From: Actinernus sp. WN-2022
Taxonomy: Eukaryota; Cnidaria; Anthozoa; Actiniaria; Actinernidae
DNA length: 64,000 nt
Assembly: GCA_030867875.1 (NCBI GenBank)
Contig: JAOWCC010000577.1
Location: 83,867,740 to 83,931,739 of the forward strand
Direction: 5' to 3'
The translations under genes were made by a program, and so were the position numbers. Positions 52,201 to 57,009 of the stretch are shown here, in pieces. Each line of letters starts with the position of its first letter. The first letter of the stretch is position 1. The notes under the pieces were generated by a model. That model was not told the DNA's origin and searched no databases. It was given only the letters and a program-made list of their open reading frames with translations.

Positions 52201-55200
52201 CTAAAAAACTACCAGTTTCTTCATCAACTGATCCTTGCTGGAAATAATCGAATTACCACCTTGGTTGTGCCGCATGAACACCAACGGCTGTGTTATAGAG
52301 GATCCAAACTAATTTGGGGTTTGTTCCAAGAGCGGTCTCACATCATAGGCGCAAGACGAATCGTACGCAAGTGGATACATCAGTGCATCACTTGTCGCCG
52401 TGCCTCACCAAAGATCTCCACTCAGACATGGGTTAATTTAGAGCCGACCGCATCCAGCCAACCTTCGCCAATGACAAAGTTTCCATGGACTACGCGGGAC
52501 CACTCACCCTCAAGGTTCGTAGACCCACATACCTAAAGGCCTAGGTTGCTCTGTTCCTCTGTTTGTATCAGTAGTTTCGACAAATTTAACCTATAATAAT
52601 GGACATATTTATATAGCGCCATGTCACCACAGTCTCATGGCGCTTTACATATTACTGACATATCCCGTCAGTGAATTATTTCGGACTGCATTATAACTCT
52701 TTACAATATCTCACGACTGATGGTTTTATTGCCACCCTTCGTCGTTTTGCCTCACGAAGAGGAAAACCTAGTCAGATTTGGAGCGATAACGCGTCTTGTT
52801 TCACTCGTGCAAACGATGACTTGAAAGAGTTGTACCCCATCCTTCAACAACAACAACTCCACTCAGTGGCTTTTGCACCAAACACGGAATTCAATGGAAG
52901 ATTAGCCCACCTACTGCCCTCACCATACTTTGAAGTGTAGTTGAACTCTACAAGAGAGTATTCGACGGGGGTTTGAAAGTACGGCACGCGGTTCAAATGT
53001 AATCCTCTGGATGTCAGCTGTCTTCATGAATAATTAATGAGTAGTAGAATTAAGATGGTCTGCGTTATATTTGACCAATTTACACTTGAGTGTGACTTTG
53101 TTAAATTTCATTGTTGATAATCTTATACTGTTCTTGCATAAATGGTGACAGAGTGGGTGGATAGGTTAATGTGCGCACACGTGGTTTTTAATGAGTGGAT
53201 GGCGGACTTGAACGAACATAGCCAGAAATTCGAGACATTGAGGCCTGATAGTATATAGATGGTAGACATAGCATATATGGTACATTGGGACACTATAACG
53301 CGGGATACATAAAGTACCAACACGTAATTGGGTAACACCGCTCACCAGAATTTTATCGCAGACTCGTCTCTTTTGGTCCGTTTAGGACCTACTTTCCAAA
53401 AGGACAAATTAGCTTGAATAACCGCTAGCTGTTTAAACAAACACACTGCAGTTTCTAGAGTACAGAACAAGGTTTCCAAAGCTGCCATGTTTATTGGATT
53501 TGGTCACTTGTGGTCAGAGTTATGACAGTTTAAAGACGAGCAAAATTACGGGTTTTAGCGTGTCAATATGGAGTCTGAGGTTTCTTGTCGAAAAGCTGAA
53601 TTTTCAAGAAGGAAAAGGAATCATCCACAATGGACTTTGGGACATTAGAAGGAAAGAATACGGTAGGTCTTGTTTATGTGTTCAACTCTTCGTGCGCACA
53701 TTTTTTGCTAAGGTTGTAGATTTGCAGCAGATACATTTTATAAACTGTTATCTGCATGTTTTTACTGGAAATTGTTTAATGTCCACTGTAAATAAATGCG
53801 ATTTTTTATGCTTCCTCTTAAATGAAAGAAAGGAATCATCAAAGTGTACTACTTGGCTTTGAATTGCTTTGAATTGAATTCATAATATCTGTAGAAATAA
53901 TGCCTCGATCGCACATTTTTACGATTGTACCGTATTTCATGAGAAATAAGTAAAATGTTTAGGATTCCATACATTTCTCTGTAAATTTTCACGACCCATT
54001 TCACACAGTGAACAGGGGTCAATATGTGTTGCGCAATTTCTCTAATTTCTGGCGATGACTTTGAAAGAATATAGGCAGCCATGATTTGATAGAGTTATTG
54101 AATAAAACAGTACATTTTATTTACAATTTAGTTTAAGATGCACTGTTTACTTTCCTTTTTTCCATCTGATTAAAGCGTATGCTTAGCCAAAGAGAATAAA
54201 TTATAAATATCTACAGGATAATAAGCCCCTTGCAGGAATGCAATCACGTGGTTGTGATGCATGGCAAAAAATCTGACTTCATTTATTTCAATGAACTTGT
54301 ATGAGATCGGTAGTGTTGTCAGCAAAGCCTATGTGTAAATGGTATGTTCCATCTCCAATCGATTGTCGATATTTTTAAAACAGCGTTTCGAAGTTTGTTT
54401 GCCATTCCCAAAGCCTTTCCCATAGGATCACGAGCGCAATTCGTTCGTTAATGAAGTATTATATCAGCACGTGACTGTATCCTGCAAAGGGTCTATGCTG
54501 CATCAACAAATGTATATTTATTCACACACTACCTGTCTGATTCACACAAACCTAAACACATAGGAAAAAATGATTCCTTTGCAAGGTGGACGGTGATCTT
54601 TATGAAATGGTGTCTATTTTGCCTCTGTACCTTTCTTCCCGGTGGTATTCCTTTATTTATGAAGATGTTGTACTTCAGGATTACGCCATTTGCATAGACC
54701 GATGGGATAGGTTCCCATTCTACCCTGAGGCTGGTTGACCCATCGCTGCTGACTCGTGTGATGTGAGGCGACTTACCTGGAACTATAAGAATATATCGAA
54801 TAATCAGAGTGAAATAAAACCAGTTCCTGGAATTAAGACCAATTCATTAAAAAATGGAAATCAACAACAATATTATGATTACGAAGGATAATTTGATGAG
54901 TCCTCCATGAGAAAGCTATAAAAGATACCCTACCTTGATTTTGACTTTTTAGTCAGCCAGAAAGTTATTCTGAACAACTTCAACAATGTATGTACGAAAT
55001 AATGCTTAATGAGAGTATTTTACAATAATAGCGAGGAAACGACAGGAATTAGAAACTATAATTTAAGGAAAATATTTGACGAGGTCTGATTTATGGAACC
55101 CATCTAAAATGTATATTCACTGCTTGATAAGTGTTTTTAATCGATCGAATTTTAAAAAGGTAAACATATATATGTAGATATCAATGTTTTTATAAATGTC

Positions 55201-56583
55201 TGTATATCTGACATATGTATTGACATATGTAGATATATAGATATTATTAGAAACCTCTCAAACACATTTTTATTTAGTTACCTTCTTCCATTGTTTTAGC
55301 GATGACTCCAACTGATCGCTTCCCCTCTCCTTTCTTGGTTACGGCAGCGATACTTACGTTGTAAGTTATATACGGTCGTAATCCTCTCACAGTAGTATTC
55401 ATGATTTGCAAATCATTGTTAGGAACGGTTTCCACAAACTCTTCTTCTACACTTTTGGAGTACACGCGGTATTTCAATATTATTCCATTGCGATATTCCA
55501 CGGGTACTGAACGCCACTCGACTTGCAAACTAGTAGAACTTACTACAGTCACATTTATGTCCTGTGGAGCCTTTCTGGGAACTGAGAGGCAAGATATAGG
55601 ATATATGTATGATGACGTCACATACTAAAACTTCCAGAACGCTTTGGGCGGATCGTTGTGTTCTCTAATTTGGAGAATTGTTTTGGAATTCTCAAAGGAG
55701 TTTATAAATGTGAACGAGAAAAGAAATTTGAGAAGGATTCCGATAGTTGTAGTAAAACTTAATAATGCAAATGTCCTATTCCATGATGTAAATGTGCAAA
55801 ACAAGGTAAAGCTGAATATAATATATTAACAAATATATTGTTATATTACTCTTTTATTTAAAATCTATAAGTATTTACGTCTATACATCCTAAATCAATC
55901 GTGTAACCCTATTAAAAAGTGGAACCTTTCCCACAGTAATTTACAGTAATAATGCACATGGCAACATTGGGTCAATTATAGAAAGAGAAAAGAGTAAGAA
56001 TGCATCATTAAAATATATTTATAAAGTGTGATGTATAATTTATTATGGAATAAATTGAAGAACATAGTGTCTTATGTCTTCATACCAAAATTTTAGTCGG
56101 GTAGTGTTTTGGGTAAAATTCAAGTTGTTTTGTTGTTTAAAATGTAACCGAAGATCAAAGGTAAGGCATTGTCCTTTTTTTTGGCAGCCATTGGTCATAA
56201 GAAGACATATTGTTGAAGTCTTAAATATTTTCAAAATTTGAGTAGTCATACTTAGCACAGACGAGAGAGCACTGTTCACATACCATCTTCCTCTGTTTGT
56301 ACTACTTGTTCGATGCTCCTTTTCCCGTCTCCTTTGCTGGTGAAGCCAGATACCTGTATGGAGTACTTAGTGAATGGCTTGAGGTTCTTTAACACTGCTC
56401 GTGTCTCGTCATATCGCACTGTAATGTTATCAGGCTCTTTAGACTCGTTTGATTTCTTGAAGAAAACACGATGACCAAGTAGTATACCATGAATAAACTC
56501 ATCGTTTGTCTTGTTCCAGGAAACCGAAATGGAGGTTGACGACTGAGTTTCGACGATTACTGATTCTGGAGCTTTACTGGGAA
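12019..56583 (-). CDS. Receptor tyrosine kinase with five FN3 domains (5' exons not found)
   Basis: This is a cell-surface receptor expected to bind an extracellular ligand and phosphorylate tyrosines inside the cell. Sixteen exons join with consistent phase and GT...AG borders: 56583-56284, 55581-55282, 54782-54631, 43055-42896, 38620-38388, 37910-37841, 36111-35821, 34214-34179, 33926-33815, 33509-33325, 32646-32462, 29900-29268, 29121-28907, 24186-24146, 20665-20569, 12244-12019. They give about 1077 residues: FN3 x5, linker, membrane helix, juxtamembrane, kinase, short tail. Kinase motifs present: GQGAFG loop, VAVKN lysine, [25 protein letters not shown]. The layout recalls FGFR/Tie/Ret-like kinases, but the FN3-only ectodomain does not allow an orthologue name. 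The first visible exon starts in phase 1, so signal-peptide exons are missing or lie beyond the window. Confidence 0.9.
12250..12867. other. Intron, no gene seen
   Basis: AT-rich intron sequence of the RTK. CTACTGTGGGCATATCAG near 12836 resembles the centre of the MITE at 18946-19724. Confidence 0.5.
12868..13141. repeat. Dispersed repeat, copy 1 (empty TTAA-type site)
   Basis: The stretch starting CTGTAGCGGCTTGAGG and ending ACATGGCTCCCCTAAATTAC matches 18674-18945 plus 19725-19978. Copy 1 lacks the 779-bp insert. At the insertion point it reads CC-TCAA-CAATAAATG (13009-13023), while copy 2 has TTAA on both sides of the insert. Confidence 0.8.
13152..13435 (+). mobile_element. tRNA-derived SINE
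   Basis: The 5' part looks like a tRNA gene: A box GGTTAGAGCAGTGG (13163-13176) and B box GGTTCAAACC (about 13209-13218) within a tRNA-like head ending CGGACCA. An unrelated body follows and the element ends in a (TAAA)n tail (about 13419-13430). Head, body and A-rich tail are the SINE layout. The two boxes form an internal RNA polymerase III promoter. Confidence 0.82.
13435..13700. other. Spacer between SINE and BEL remnant
   Basis: No gene supported. It may include the decayed 3' end of the BEL element. Confidence 0.4.
13775..14363 (-). pseudogene. BEL/Pao integrase core and C-terminal domain
   Basis: [39 protein letters not shown] and [13 protein letters not shown] are integrase core signatures. 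A different frame near 13800-13950 then gives [18 protein letters not shown] and [15 protein letters not shown], the usual domain after BEL integrases. The segment between the core glutamate region and this domain is shortened. Confidence 0.78.
14311..14860 (-). pseudogene. BEL/Pao integrase zinc-binding region
   Basis: [14 protein letters not shown] leads into [26 protein letters not shown] and CINCIKM, the H-H-C-C zinc finger that precedes the integrase core. The frame is shared between 14570-14860 and 14311-14628. Confidence 0.75.
15092..15590 (-). pseudogene. BEL/Pao RNase H region
   Basis: Two overlapping frames carry [26 protein letters not shown] and [12 protein letters not shown]...NPADAVS. 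These are the conserved strands of the BEL/Pao RNase H domain, including the WTDS aspartate. The frame changes near 15260. Confidence 0.8.
16530..17090 (-). mobile_element. LINE 3' fragment A with (ATT)n tail
   Basis: On the minus strand a frame gives [18 protein letters not shown] then [15 protein letters not shown], the C-terminal end of a non-LTR reverse transcriptase ORF. It stops near 16755; a +1 frame ends SRFKNSL. A 3' UTR follows with three tandem ACCGAGTCATAATAAT units (on the plus strand, 16588-16650), ending in an (ATT)n tail at 16530-16557. It is 5'-truncated. Confidence 0.75.
17127..18600 (+). mobile_element. LINE fragment B (CR1/jockey-like), 5'-truncated
   Basis: The endonuclease and ORF1 are absent and the sequence begins at the start of the reverse transcriptase domain. 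It ends in a (GATCTATC)-type simple repeat at 18578-18599, as a LINE 3' tail would. It meets LINE fragment A head to head. Confidence 0.8.
17142..18411 (+). pseudogene. Non-LTR reverse transcriptase (partial, open)
   Basis: The frame is open for about 420 codons and starts [21 protein letters not shown] motifs follow in order: [26 protein letters not shown] (first Asp), [13 protein letters not shown], and FKYVDDTT (catalytic DD, with V in place of the usual A), then thumb and C-terminal regions. The listed Met-like start at 17227 is a GTG inside the domain, so it is not a true start. Intact length suggests a fairly recent insertion. Without the endonuclease it cannot retrotranspose alone. Confidence 0.85.
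18674..19978. repeat. Dispersed repeat, copy 2 (occupied)
   Basis: Same repeat as 12868-13141, carrying the 779-bp element at 18946-19724. It also has about 110 extra bases near 19780-19890 that copy 1 lacks. Both copies share AACTAGAACTCGATATCTTA near their right end. Confidence 0.8.
18946..19724. mobile_element. 779-bp TTAA-flanked MITE (AGTGCCTATGAAAC termini)
   Basis: TTAA at 18942-18945 and 19725-19728 flanks long imperfect inverted repeats (AGTGCCTATGAAACG at both ends, arms of about 180 bp with TGACGTCA). No transposase is encoded. TTAA duplication is the hallmark of piggyBac-type transposition, so this is a non-autonomous member. The paralogous empty site at 13011-13014 supports the boundaries to the base. 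Confidence 0.88.
20003..20411. mobile_element. Truncated second copy of the AGTGCC MITE
   Basis: It matches the right half of 18946-19724, from GGCATTGTATGCG(A/G)GTGG to the terminal ...ACTTTAA, with about 20% differences. The left half is missing. Confidence 0.75.
20569..20665 (-). CDS. RTK exon: kinase alphaF-alphaG
   Basis: 97 bases, phase 1 to 2: [19 protein letters not shown] then [12 protein letters not shown]. Acceptor TTGTTCAG|GA, donor AT|GTGAGT. Confidence 0.93.
20670..21200. other. Intron, no gene seen
   Basis: AT-rich RTK intron. Short AAT repeat near 20909-20927. Confidence 0.5.
21209..21887. mobile_element. Element with 21-bp perfect inverted ends
   Basis: CAAGCATGTTAAGGCCTGG at 21209 is mirrored as CCAGGCCTTAACATGCTTG ending at 21887; the perfect match is 21 bp. 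Inside are several CACGTGA and one TGACGTCA motif. No coding sequence is visible. Target duplication not resolved. Confidence 0.6.
22059..22151. repeat. 48-bp tandem duplication
   Basis: CTGTTTTAGGAAAAACCT followed by (G/A)G(A/C)CGAGCAAGCCATC occurs twice in direct succession with few differences. Confidence 0.8.
22404..22765. repeat. Three-unit tandem repeat with CACGTG and TGACGTCA
   Basis: Units of 117-128 bp start at 22404, 22521 and 22649. Each holds AATCACGTGACCGATGACGT followed by CATC, then CC(A/C)CTACCATG(T/C)CTGTCCA and CTGGCATTAGAA. Every unit carries one E-box (CACGTG) and one palindromic CRE (TGACGTCA). Confidence 0.85.
23332..23798. mobile_element. 467-bp hAT-type MITE with iterons
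   Basis: The ends are perfect 20-bp inverted repeats (TAGGCTTTAGCACATTCTGC) flanked by a perfect 8-bp duplication, GTCAGTAG, at 23324-23331 and 23799-23806. An 8-bp target duplication with TAG-starting ends is diagnostic of the hAT superfamily. Several TTCGAGCA(G/T)AATAG iterons lie just inside both ends, typical of transposase-binding subterminal repeats. No hAT transposase is present. A 51-codon frame ([20 protein letters not shown]...) lies inside and is of unknown meaning. Confidence 0.88.
24146..24186 (-). CDS. RTK exon: kinase alphaF (WSFGVVLWE)
   Basis: A 41-base micro-exon, phase 2 to 1, encoding [15 protein letters not shown]. It continues SDV from the previous exon. Acceptor TTTCACAG|T, donor G|GTGAGT. 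Confidence 0.93.
24638..24978. mobile_element. 341-bp TTAA-flanked MITE (AGG(A/G)GCT ends)
   Basis: TTAA at 24634-24637 and 24979-24982 flanks imperfect inverted ends: AGGAGCTGTGTCACGGTA at the left and AGGGGCTATATCATGGTA reversed at the right. Non-coding. Confidence 0.75.
25284..26970. mobile_element. 1.7-kb TTAA-flanked transposon with perfect inverted ends
   Basis: TTAA at 25280-25283 and 26971-26974 flanks perfect 21-bp inverted ends that begin GGTTACCGTATACCTTCG. A related right half lies at 60600-60981. Internal open frames exist: a Ser/Thr-rich plus frame ending at 25931 ([14 protein letters not shown]), and a Lys/Arg-rich minus frame 26270-25872 (KKKGKSTGC). No DDE transposase motif was seen. 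It is either a non-autonomous derivative or a piggyBac relative with captured sequence. Confidence 0.78.
26975..28900. other. RTK intron, no gene seen
   Basis: AT-rich intronic DNA with no supportable coding sequence. Confidence 0.5.
28907..29121 (-). CDS. RTK exon: catalytic loop, activation loop, APE
   Basis: 215 bases, phase 0 to 2. Contains IHRDLAARN (catalytic Asp), VADFGMMR (Mg-binding Asp), an activation loop with two tyrosines ([10 protein letters not shown]), and [11 protein letters not shown]. Acceptor TTTTCCAG|GAG, donor GT|GTAAGA. Confidence 0.95.
29268..29900 (-). CDS. RTK exon: large kinase insert and start of alphaE
   Basis: A 633-base phase 0-0 exon (211 codons). About 190 residues are acidic, Ser/Thr/Asn-rich and low in hydrophobics. 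They end in [15 protein letters not shown], the alphaE start, so the extra residues sit exactly at the usual kinase-insert position. The usual insert is much shorter. Acceptor TTTCCCAG|GTG, donor ATG|GTGAGT. Confidence 0.88.
30067..30510. repeat. Direct repeat pair with G runs
   Basis: About 110 bp at 30067-30180 recurs at 30390-30505. Both contain TTTTTGATGTATTACTCGCG followed by a run of G after AAGTTCAG. Long G tracts follow each copy. Confidence 0.75.
30720..31400. repeat. Four-unit tandem repeat, about 175 bp
   Basis: Four successive units share TAGT(T/G)TTGGTA...AACAC(G/A)ACGAA and GCGAACCTTGCAAAACTGA, followed by G7-G10 and GGGGTGGAAAA. Later units are more diverged. Confidence 0.85.
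31400..31700. other. Intron with AAT-rich simple sequence
   Basis: (AAT)n-like sequence at 31412-31460. No gene. Confidence 0.5.
31695..31925 (-). mobile_element. tRNA-derived SINE, second family
   Basis: On the minus strand there is a tRNA-like head with A box GTGGCGCAGTGGTTAAG (31918-31902) and B box GTTCGAATCCC (31873-31863). The body contains TTTTTCTCCAGGTTCTCCGG and CCTCCCTCCGCAAAAACCAA. The body differs from the SINE at 13152. Confidence 0.75.
32215..32256. repeat. (TA)n(GA)n microsatellite
   Basis: TATATATATATATA is followed directly by AGAGAGAGAGAGATAGAGAG. Confidence 0.9.
32462..32646 (-). CDS. RTK exon: kinase alphaC to alphaD
   Basis: 185 bases, phase 1 to 0. The alphaC glutamate is in EFVKEMMFM, followed by [12 protein letters not shown] and the hinge [15 protein letters not shown]. 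Acceptor TTTTAG|AA, donor CTG|GTAAAC. Confidence 0.92.
32650..33320. other. RTK intron, no gene seen
   Basis: Between the alphaC-alphaD exon and the glycine-loop exon. Nothing else recognised. Confidence 0.5.
33325..33509 (-). CDS. RTK exon: juxtamembrane and kinase beta1-beta3
   Basis: 185 bases, phase 2 to 1. It holds the nucleotide loop [12 protein letters not shown] and the ATP-anchoring lysine in VAVKN. A basic insert ([17 protein letters not shown]) lengthens the beta2-beta3 turn. Acceptor CTACAG|G, donor G|GTAATA. Confidence 0.92.
33815..33926 (-). CDS. RTK exon: transmembrane helix
   Basis: 112 bases, phase 1 to 2. A hydrophobic run ([19 protein letters not shown]) is followed by a stop-transfer KRKRNQR, giving a type I orientation. 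Acceptor TTCCAG|AC, donor AA|GTGAGT. Confidence 0.9.
34179..34214 (-). CDS. RTK micro-exon: extracellular stalk
   Basis: A 36-base phase 1-1 exon ([11 protein letters not shown]) between the last FN3 domain and the membrane exon. Acceptor TTCACAG|CT, donor G|GTAAGT. It is short, but both borders are strong and the phase fits. Confidence 0.75.
34220..35815. other. RTK intron, no gene seen
   Basis: Contains TTTTTTACCACAATGCAT twice (near 34463 and 34491) as a short direct repeat. No coding feature. Confidence 0.5.
35821..36111 (-). CDS. RTK exon: FN3 domain 5 (membrane-proximal)
   Basis: 291 bases, phase 1-1: [44 protein letters not shown], end FMTKAG. Acceptor TTATCAG|CT, donor G|GTAACT. Confidence 0.9.
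36610..37540. repeat. Dispersed repeat related to 53200-54060
   Basis: GGACACTATAA...AAGTA...GAATTTTATCGCA (near 36810-36890) and CCCATACATTT...ATCTGGCGATGA (near 37465-37530) recur in the same order and similar spacing at 53285-53360 and 53965-54055. No coding content is certain. Confidence 0.5.
37841..37910 (-). CDS. RTK exon: last strand of FN3 domain 4
   Basis: 70 bases, phase 0 to 1, encoding [20 protein letters not shown]. Acceptor TTTAAG|GT, donor A|GTGAGT. It fits [12 protein letters not shown], the usual FN3 G-strand context. Confidence 0.82.
38095..38170. repeat. CpG-rich GGCGT(G/A)CGCG repeat patch
   Basis: Several imperfect copies of TGGCGT(G/A)CGCG in tandem inside an AT-rich intron. 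Confidence 0.6.
38388..38620 (-). CDS. RTK exon: first part of FN3 domain 4
   Basis: 233 bases, phase 1 to 0: [41 protein letters not shown], then donor TGG|GTAATG. The last strand is in the next exon. Confidence 0.88.
38630..39310. other. RTK intron, no gene seen
   Basis: No feature supported. Confidence 0.5.
39312..39822. mobile_element. Foldback MITE with 100-bp arms
   Basis: GCCATTGCCATTACGA then TACTTCATTTAGCGAT at the left is mirrored at the right (ATCGCTAATTGAAGTATATT, then TCGTAATGGCAATGGC). A second matching patch is AAAATTAGTCAA. Non-coding centre. Confidence 0.72.
39830..42890. other. RTK intron with two direct-repeat pairs
   Basis: No gene is convincing. TGTTTACATAGCCT(G/C)ATGCAA recurs at 41048 and 42425. 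GACCGAGAATAG...AAGGTTTTAAATCGAAT recurs at 40698 and 42779. Both pairs are in the same orientation, suggesting repeated element ends. Minus frames at 41050-41256 and 41391-41667 are unrecognised. Confidence 0.5.
42896..43055 (-). CDS. RTK exon: second half of FN3 domain 3
   Basis: 160 bases, phase 0 to 1. It starts [13 protein letters not shown] after CGCAG| and carries [13 protein letters not shown] and the terminal TTDEDG, completing the domain begun at 54782. Donor G|GTAAGT. Confidence 0.88.
43060..44200. other. RTK intron, no gene seen
   Basis: AT-rich, no feature supported. Confidence 0.5.
44320..44760. repeat. Three imperfect tandem units upstream of the chromodomain-like gene
   Basis: Units begin near 44327, 44495 and 44620 and share CAGAAACA(T/C)GAGAA, GTCTCA(T/A)TTT, GAC(G/T)ATGCGC-like and GTTGTTCTGTTAGTTTT motifs. 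Spacing is about 168 and 125 bp, so they are diverged. Confidence 0.65.
44993..45268 (+). CDS. Small intronless chromodomain-like protein (91 aa)
   Basis: The single open frame begins [18 protein letters not shown] and contains [15 protein letters not shown] followed by [20 protein letters not shown]. The NTWEP...L...I..F signature is the second half of a chromodomain, a fold that reads methyl-lysine on histones or is carried by some retroelement integrases. The first beta strand is poorly conserved. A CCAAT-type box (ATTGG, 44889) lies upstream and AATAAA hexamers near 45391-45402 follow the stop at 45266. The gene sits inside an RTK intron on the opposite strand and has no introns. It may be a real nested gene, a retrocopy or a transposon remnant. 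Confidence 0.6.
   Translation: MAKRARQPAGFYKAYFNDAADGAFRSKYRPVTKPAKRKIGKKFQFNVAWRSWSSAHNTWEPQEHLPDEVIDAFENPTPDQIRLEEARERSS
45420..46000. other. No gene seen
   Basis: Non-coding AT-rich sequence downstream of the chromodomain-like gene. Confidence 0.5.
46001..46645. mobile_element. Element with inverted iteron arrays at both ends
   Basis: The left end has five copies of TACGAATTA(A/T)TTT spaced 17-19 bp (46001-46087). The right end has about seven inverted copies, AATTAATTCGTAC-like (46500-46640). Inside them a second inverted pair, CACAAGCCATTGCGGTACGG (46096) and its reverse near 46445-46470, closes the structure. No transposase is encoded. The superfamily is unknown and no target duplication was resolved. 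Confidence 0.7.
46650..47290. other. Possible BEL 5' flank, no gene seen
   Basis: The sequence immediately before the BEL gag could include a decayed LTR or leader, but no matching 3' LTR was identified. Confidence 0.35.
47297..48390 (+). pseudogene. BEL/Pao gag
   Basis: Two frames, 47297-47866 and 47953-48390, separated by a stop and frame change. The first is helical and charged ([35 protein letters not shown]). The second is a basic coiled coil followed by [18 protein letters not shown] and LHDSFQYHL, the usual start of the BEL gag core. It then breaks off. Confidence 0.75.
48600..49295 (+). pseudogene. BEL/Pao zinc knuckle and protease
   Basis: [11 protein letters not shown] and [16 protein letters not shown] are two CCHC-like knuckles. 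They are followed by [15 protein letters not shown], where DPAS stands in for the usual protease D-(S/T)-G-(S/A). The flap-side end [16 protein letters not shown] matches the C-terminal protease motif (D-x-L-x-G). Stops interrupt the frame. Confidence 0.65.
49484..51683. mobile_element. 2.2-kb TTAA-flanked element nested in BEL remnant 2
   Basis: TTAA at 49480-49483 and 51684-51687 flanks inverted ends that agree at all but one of about 32 positions: AGGCCCGGGTCTCTCGCC at the left, AGGCCCAGGTCTCTCGCC reversed at the right, then TAGCATGCTTTGCG. BEL RNase H sequence stops at the left border (PIVRSWTF) and resumes right after the right border ([13 protein letters not shown]). No transposase was recognised. 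A minus frame near 51656-51390 encodes an acidic stretch ([20 protein letters not shown]) that might be a transposase or captured first exon. Confidence 0.88.
51690..51960 (+). pseudogene. BEL/Pao RNase H
   Basis: [20 protein letters not shown] and, in a shifted frame, [20 protein letters not shown] then FTDSDCALL mark the RNase H core. One frame change occurs near 51770. Confidence 0.78.
52090..52940 (+). pseudogene. BEL/Pao integrase
   Basis: [15 protein letters not shown] leads to [42 protein letters not shown] (zinc region) and VSMDYAGPL (first catalytic Asp). After a short foreign insert at 52590-52665 the core resumes with [20 protein letters not shown] and IWSDNASCF (second Asp). It ends before the glutamate region. 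Confidence 0.8.
52590..52665. repeat. Short AGCGCCATG...CATGGCGCT hairpin repeat
   Basis: TTATATAGCGCCATG and CATGGCGCTTTACAT form an imperfect hairpin inserted inside the BEL integrase. It resembles the 3' end of a dispersed retroposon. Confidence 0.55.
52950..54625. other. RTK intron with dispersed repeat
   Basis: 53200-54060 resembles 36610-37540. Short frames such as one starting [18 protein letters not shown] (53568) were not convincing as genes. Confidence 0.45.
54631..54782 (-). CDS. RTK exon: first half of FN3 domain 3
   Basis: 152 bases, phase 1 to 0. It encodes [21 protein letters not shown] and [11 protein letters not shown], then stops at AAG|GTACAG. The other half of the domain is 11.6 kb away at 43055. 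Confidence 0.85.
54790..55275. other. RTK intron, no gene seen
   Basis: AT-rich. ATATGTAGATAT-like simple sequence at 55168-55245. Confidence 0.5.
55282..55581 (-). CDS. RTK exon: FN3 domain 2
   Basis: A 300-base phase 1-1 exon with one FN3 domain: [32 protein letters not shown], end MEEG. Acceptor CTCTCAG|TT, donor G|GTAACT. Same size and phase as the previous exon, so the two could be exchanged or duplicated without changing frame. Confidence 0.9.
55590..56280. other. RTK intron, no gene seen
   Basis: No feature supported. Confidence 0.5.
56284..56583 (-). CDS. RTK exon: FN3 domain 1
   Basis: A 300-base exon, phase 1 at both ends, encodes one whole FN3 domain: [11 protein letters not shown] at the start, SISVSWNKT strand, [11 protein letters not shown], and end TEEDG. 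Acceptor TTTTAG|TT, donor G|GTATGT. Confidence 0.9.
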
Positions 56584-56946
56584 CTAAAATTAAAGAAACA
56601 TATTTGATAGTTCATCACTTTGGCATGCATGTGCTTAAACCGATATGTTAAATGTTAAAATGAGGTTTTAATGGTTTTAACTGTCTCAGTAATGTGATCC
56701 TAAAGTCGGGTTGCTACTTTCCATCCTTTTTTTAATTCCGTATGTTTATCCTGGTCGTTTGGTTTTTTCATCTTGTTGTTTGTTTAATTTATATATCTAC
56801 TTCAACCAAAGGGATATGACGTTTTTGGACATGTCACATTAGTGTTCATTTCCGGTGATTTTGTAATGATATCATAACATGTACATAGGGGACATATGAT
56901 AGATTGTGTAGAGTGAAGTAAAGAAACGCACGGCTGTCTCGCAATC

Positions 56947-57008
56947 ACTTGCACTTGCACTTGCACTTGCACTTGCACTTGCACTTGCACTTGCACTTGC
57001 ACTTGCAC
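56947..57008. repeat. (CTTGCA)n hexanucleotide microsatellite
   Basis: About ten copies of CACTTG in tandem, flanked on both sides by GGCTGTCTCGC, which is itself duplicated (56932 and 57009). Confidence 0.95.
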
Positions 57009-57009
57009 G

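Larger units (their letters stand above)
47290..52940 (+). mobile_element. BEL/Pao LTR retrotransposon remnant 2, interrupted
   Basis: In order on the plus strand: gag (47297-48390), zinc knuckles (about 48610-48790), aspartic protease (about 48950-49290), a trace of the reverse transcriptase end ([19 protein letters not shown], 49352-49408), a 2.2-kb TTAA-flanked insertion (49484-51683), RNase H, integrase zinc region and integrase core. Most of the reverse transcriptase is missing. Frames are broken many times. It lies in the intron that splits FN3 domain 3, antisense to the RTK. Confidence 0.85.
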
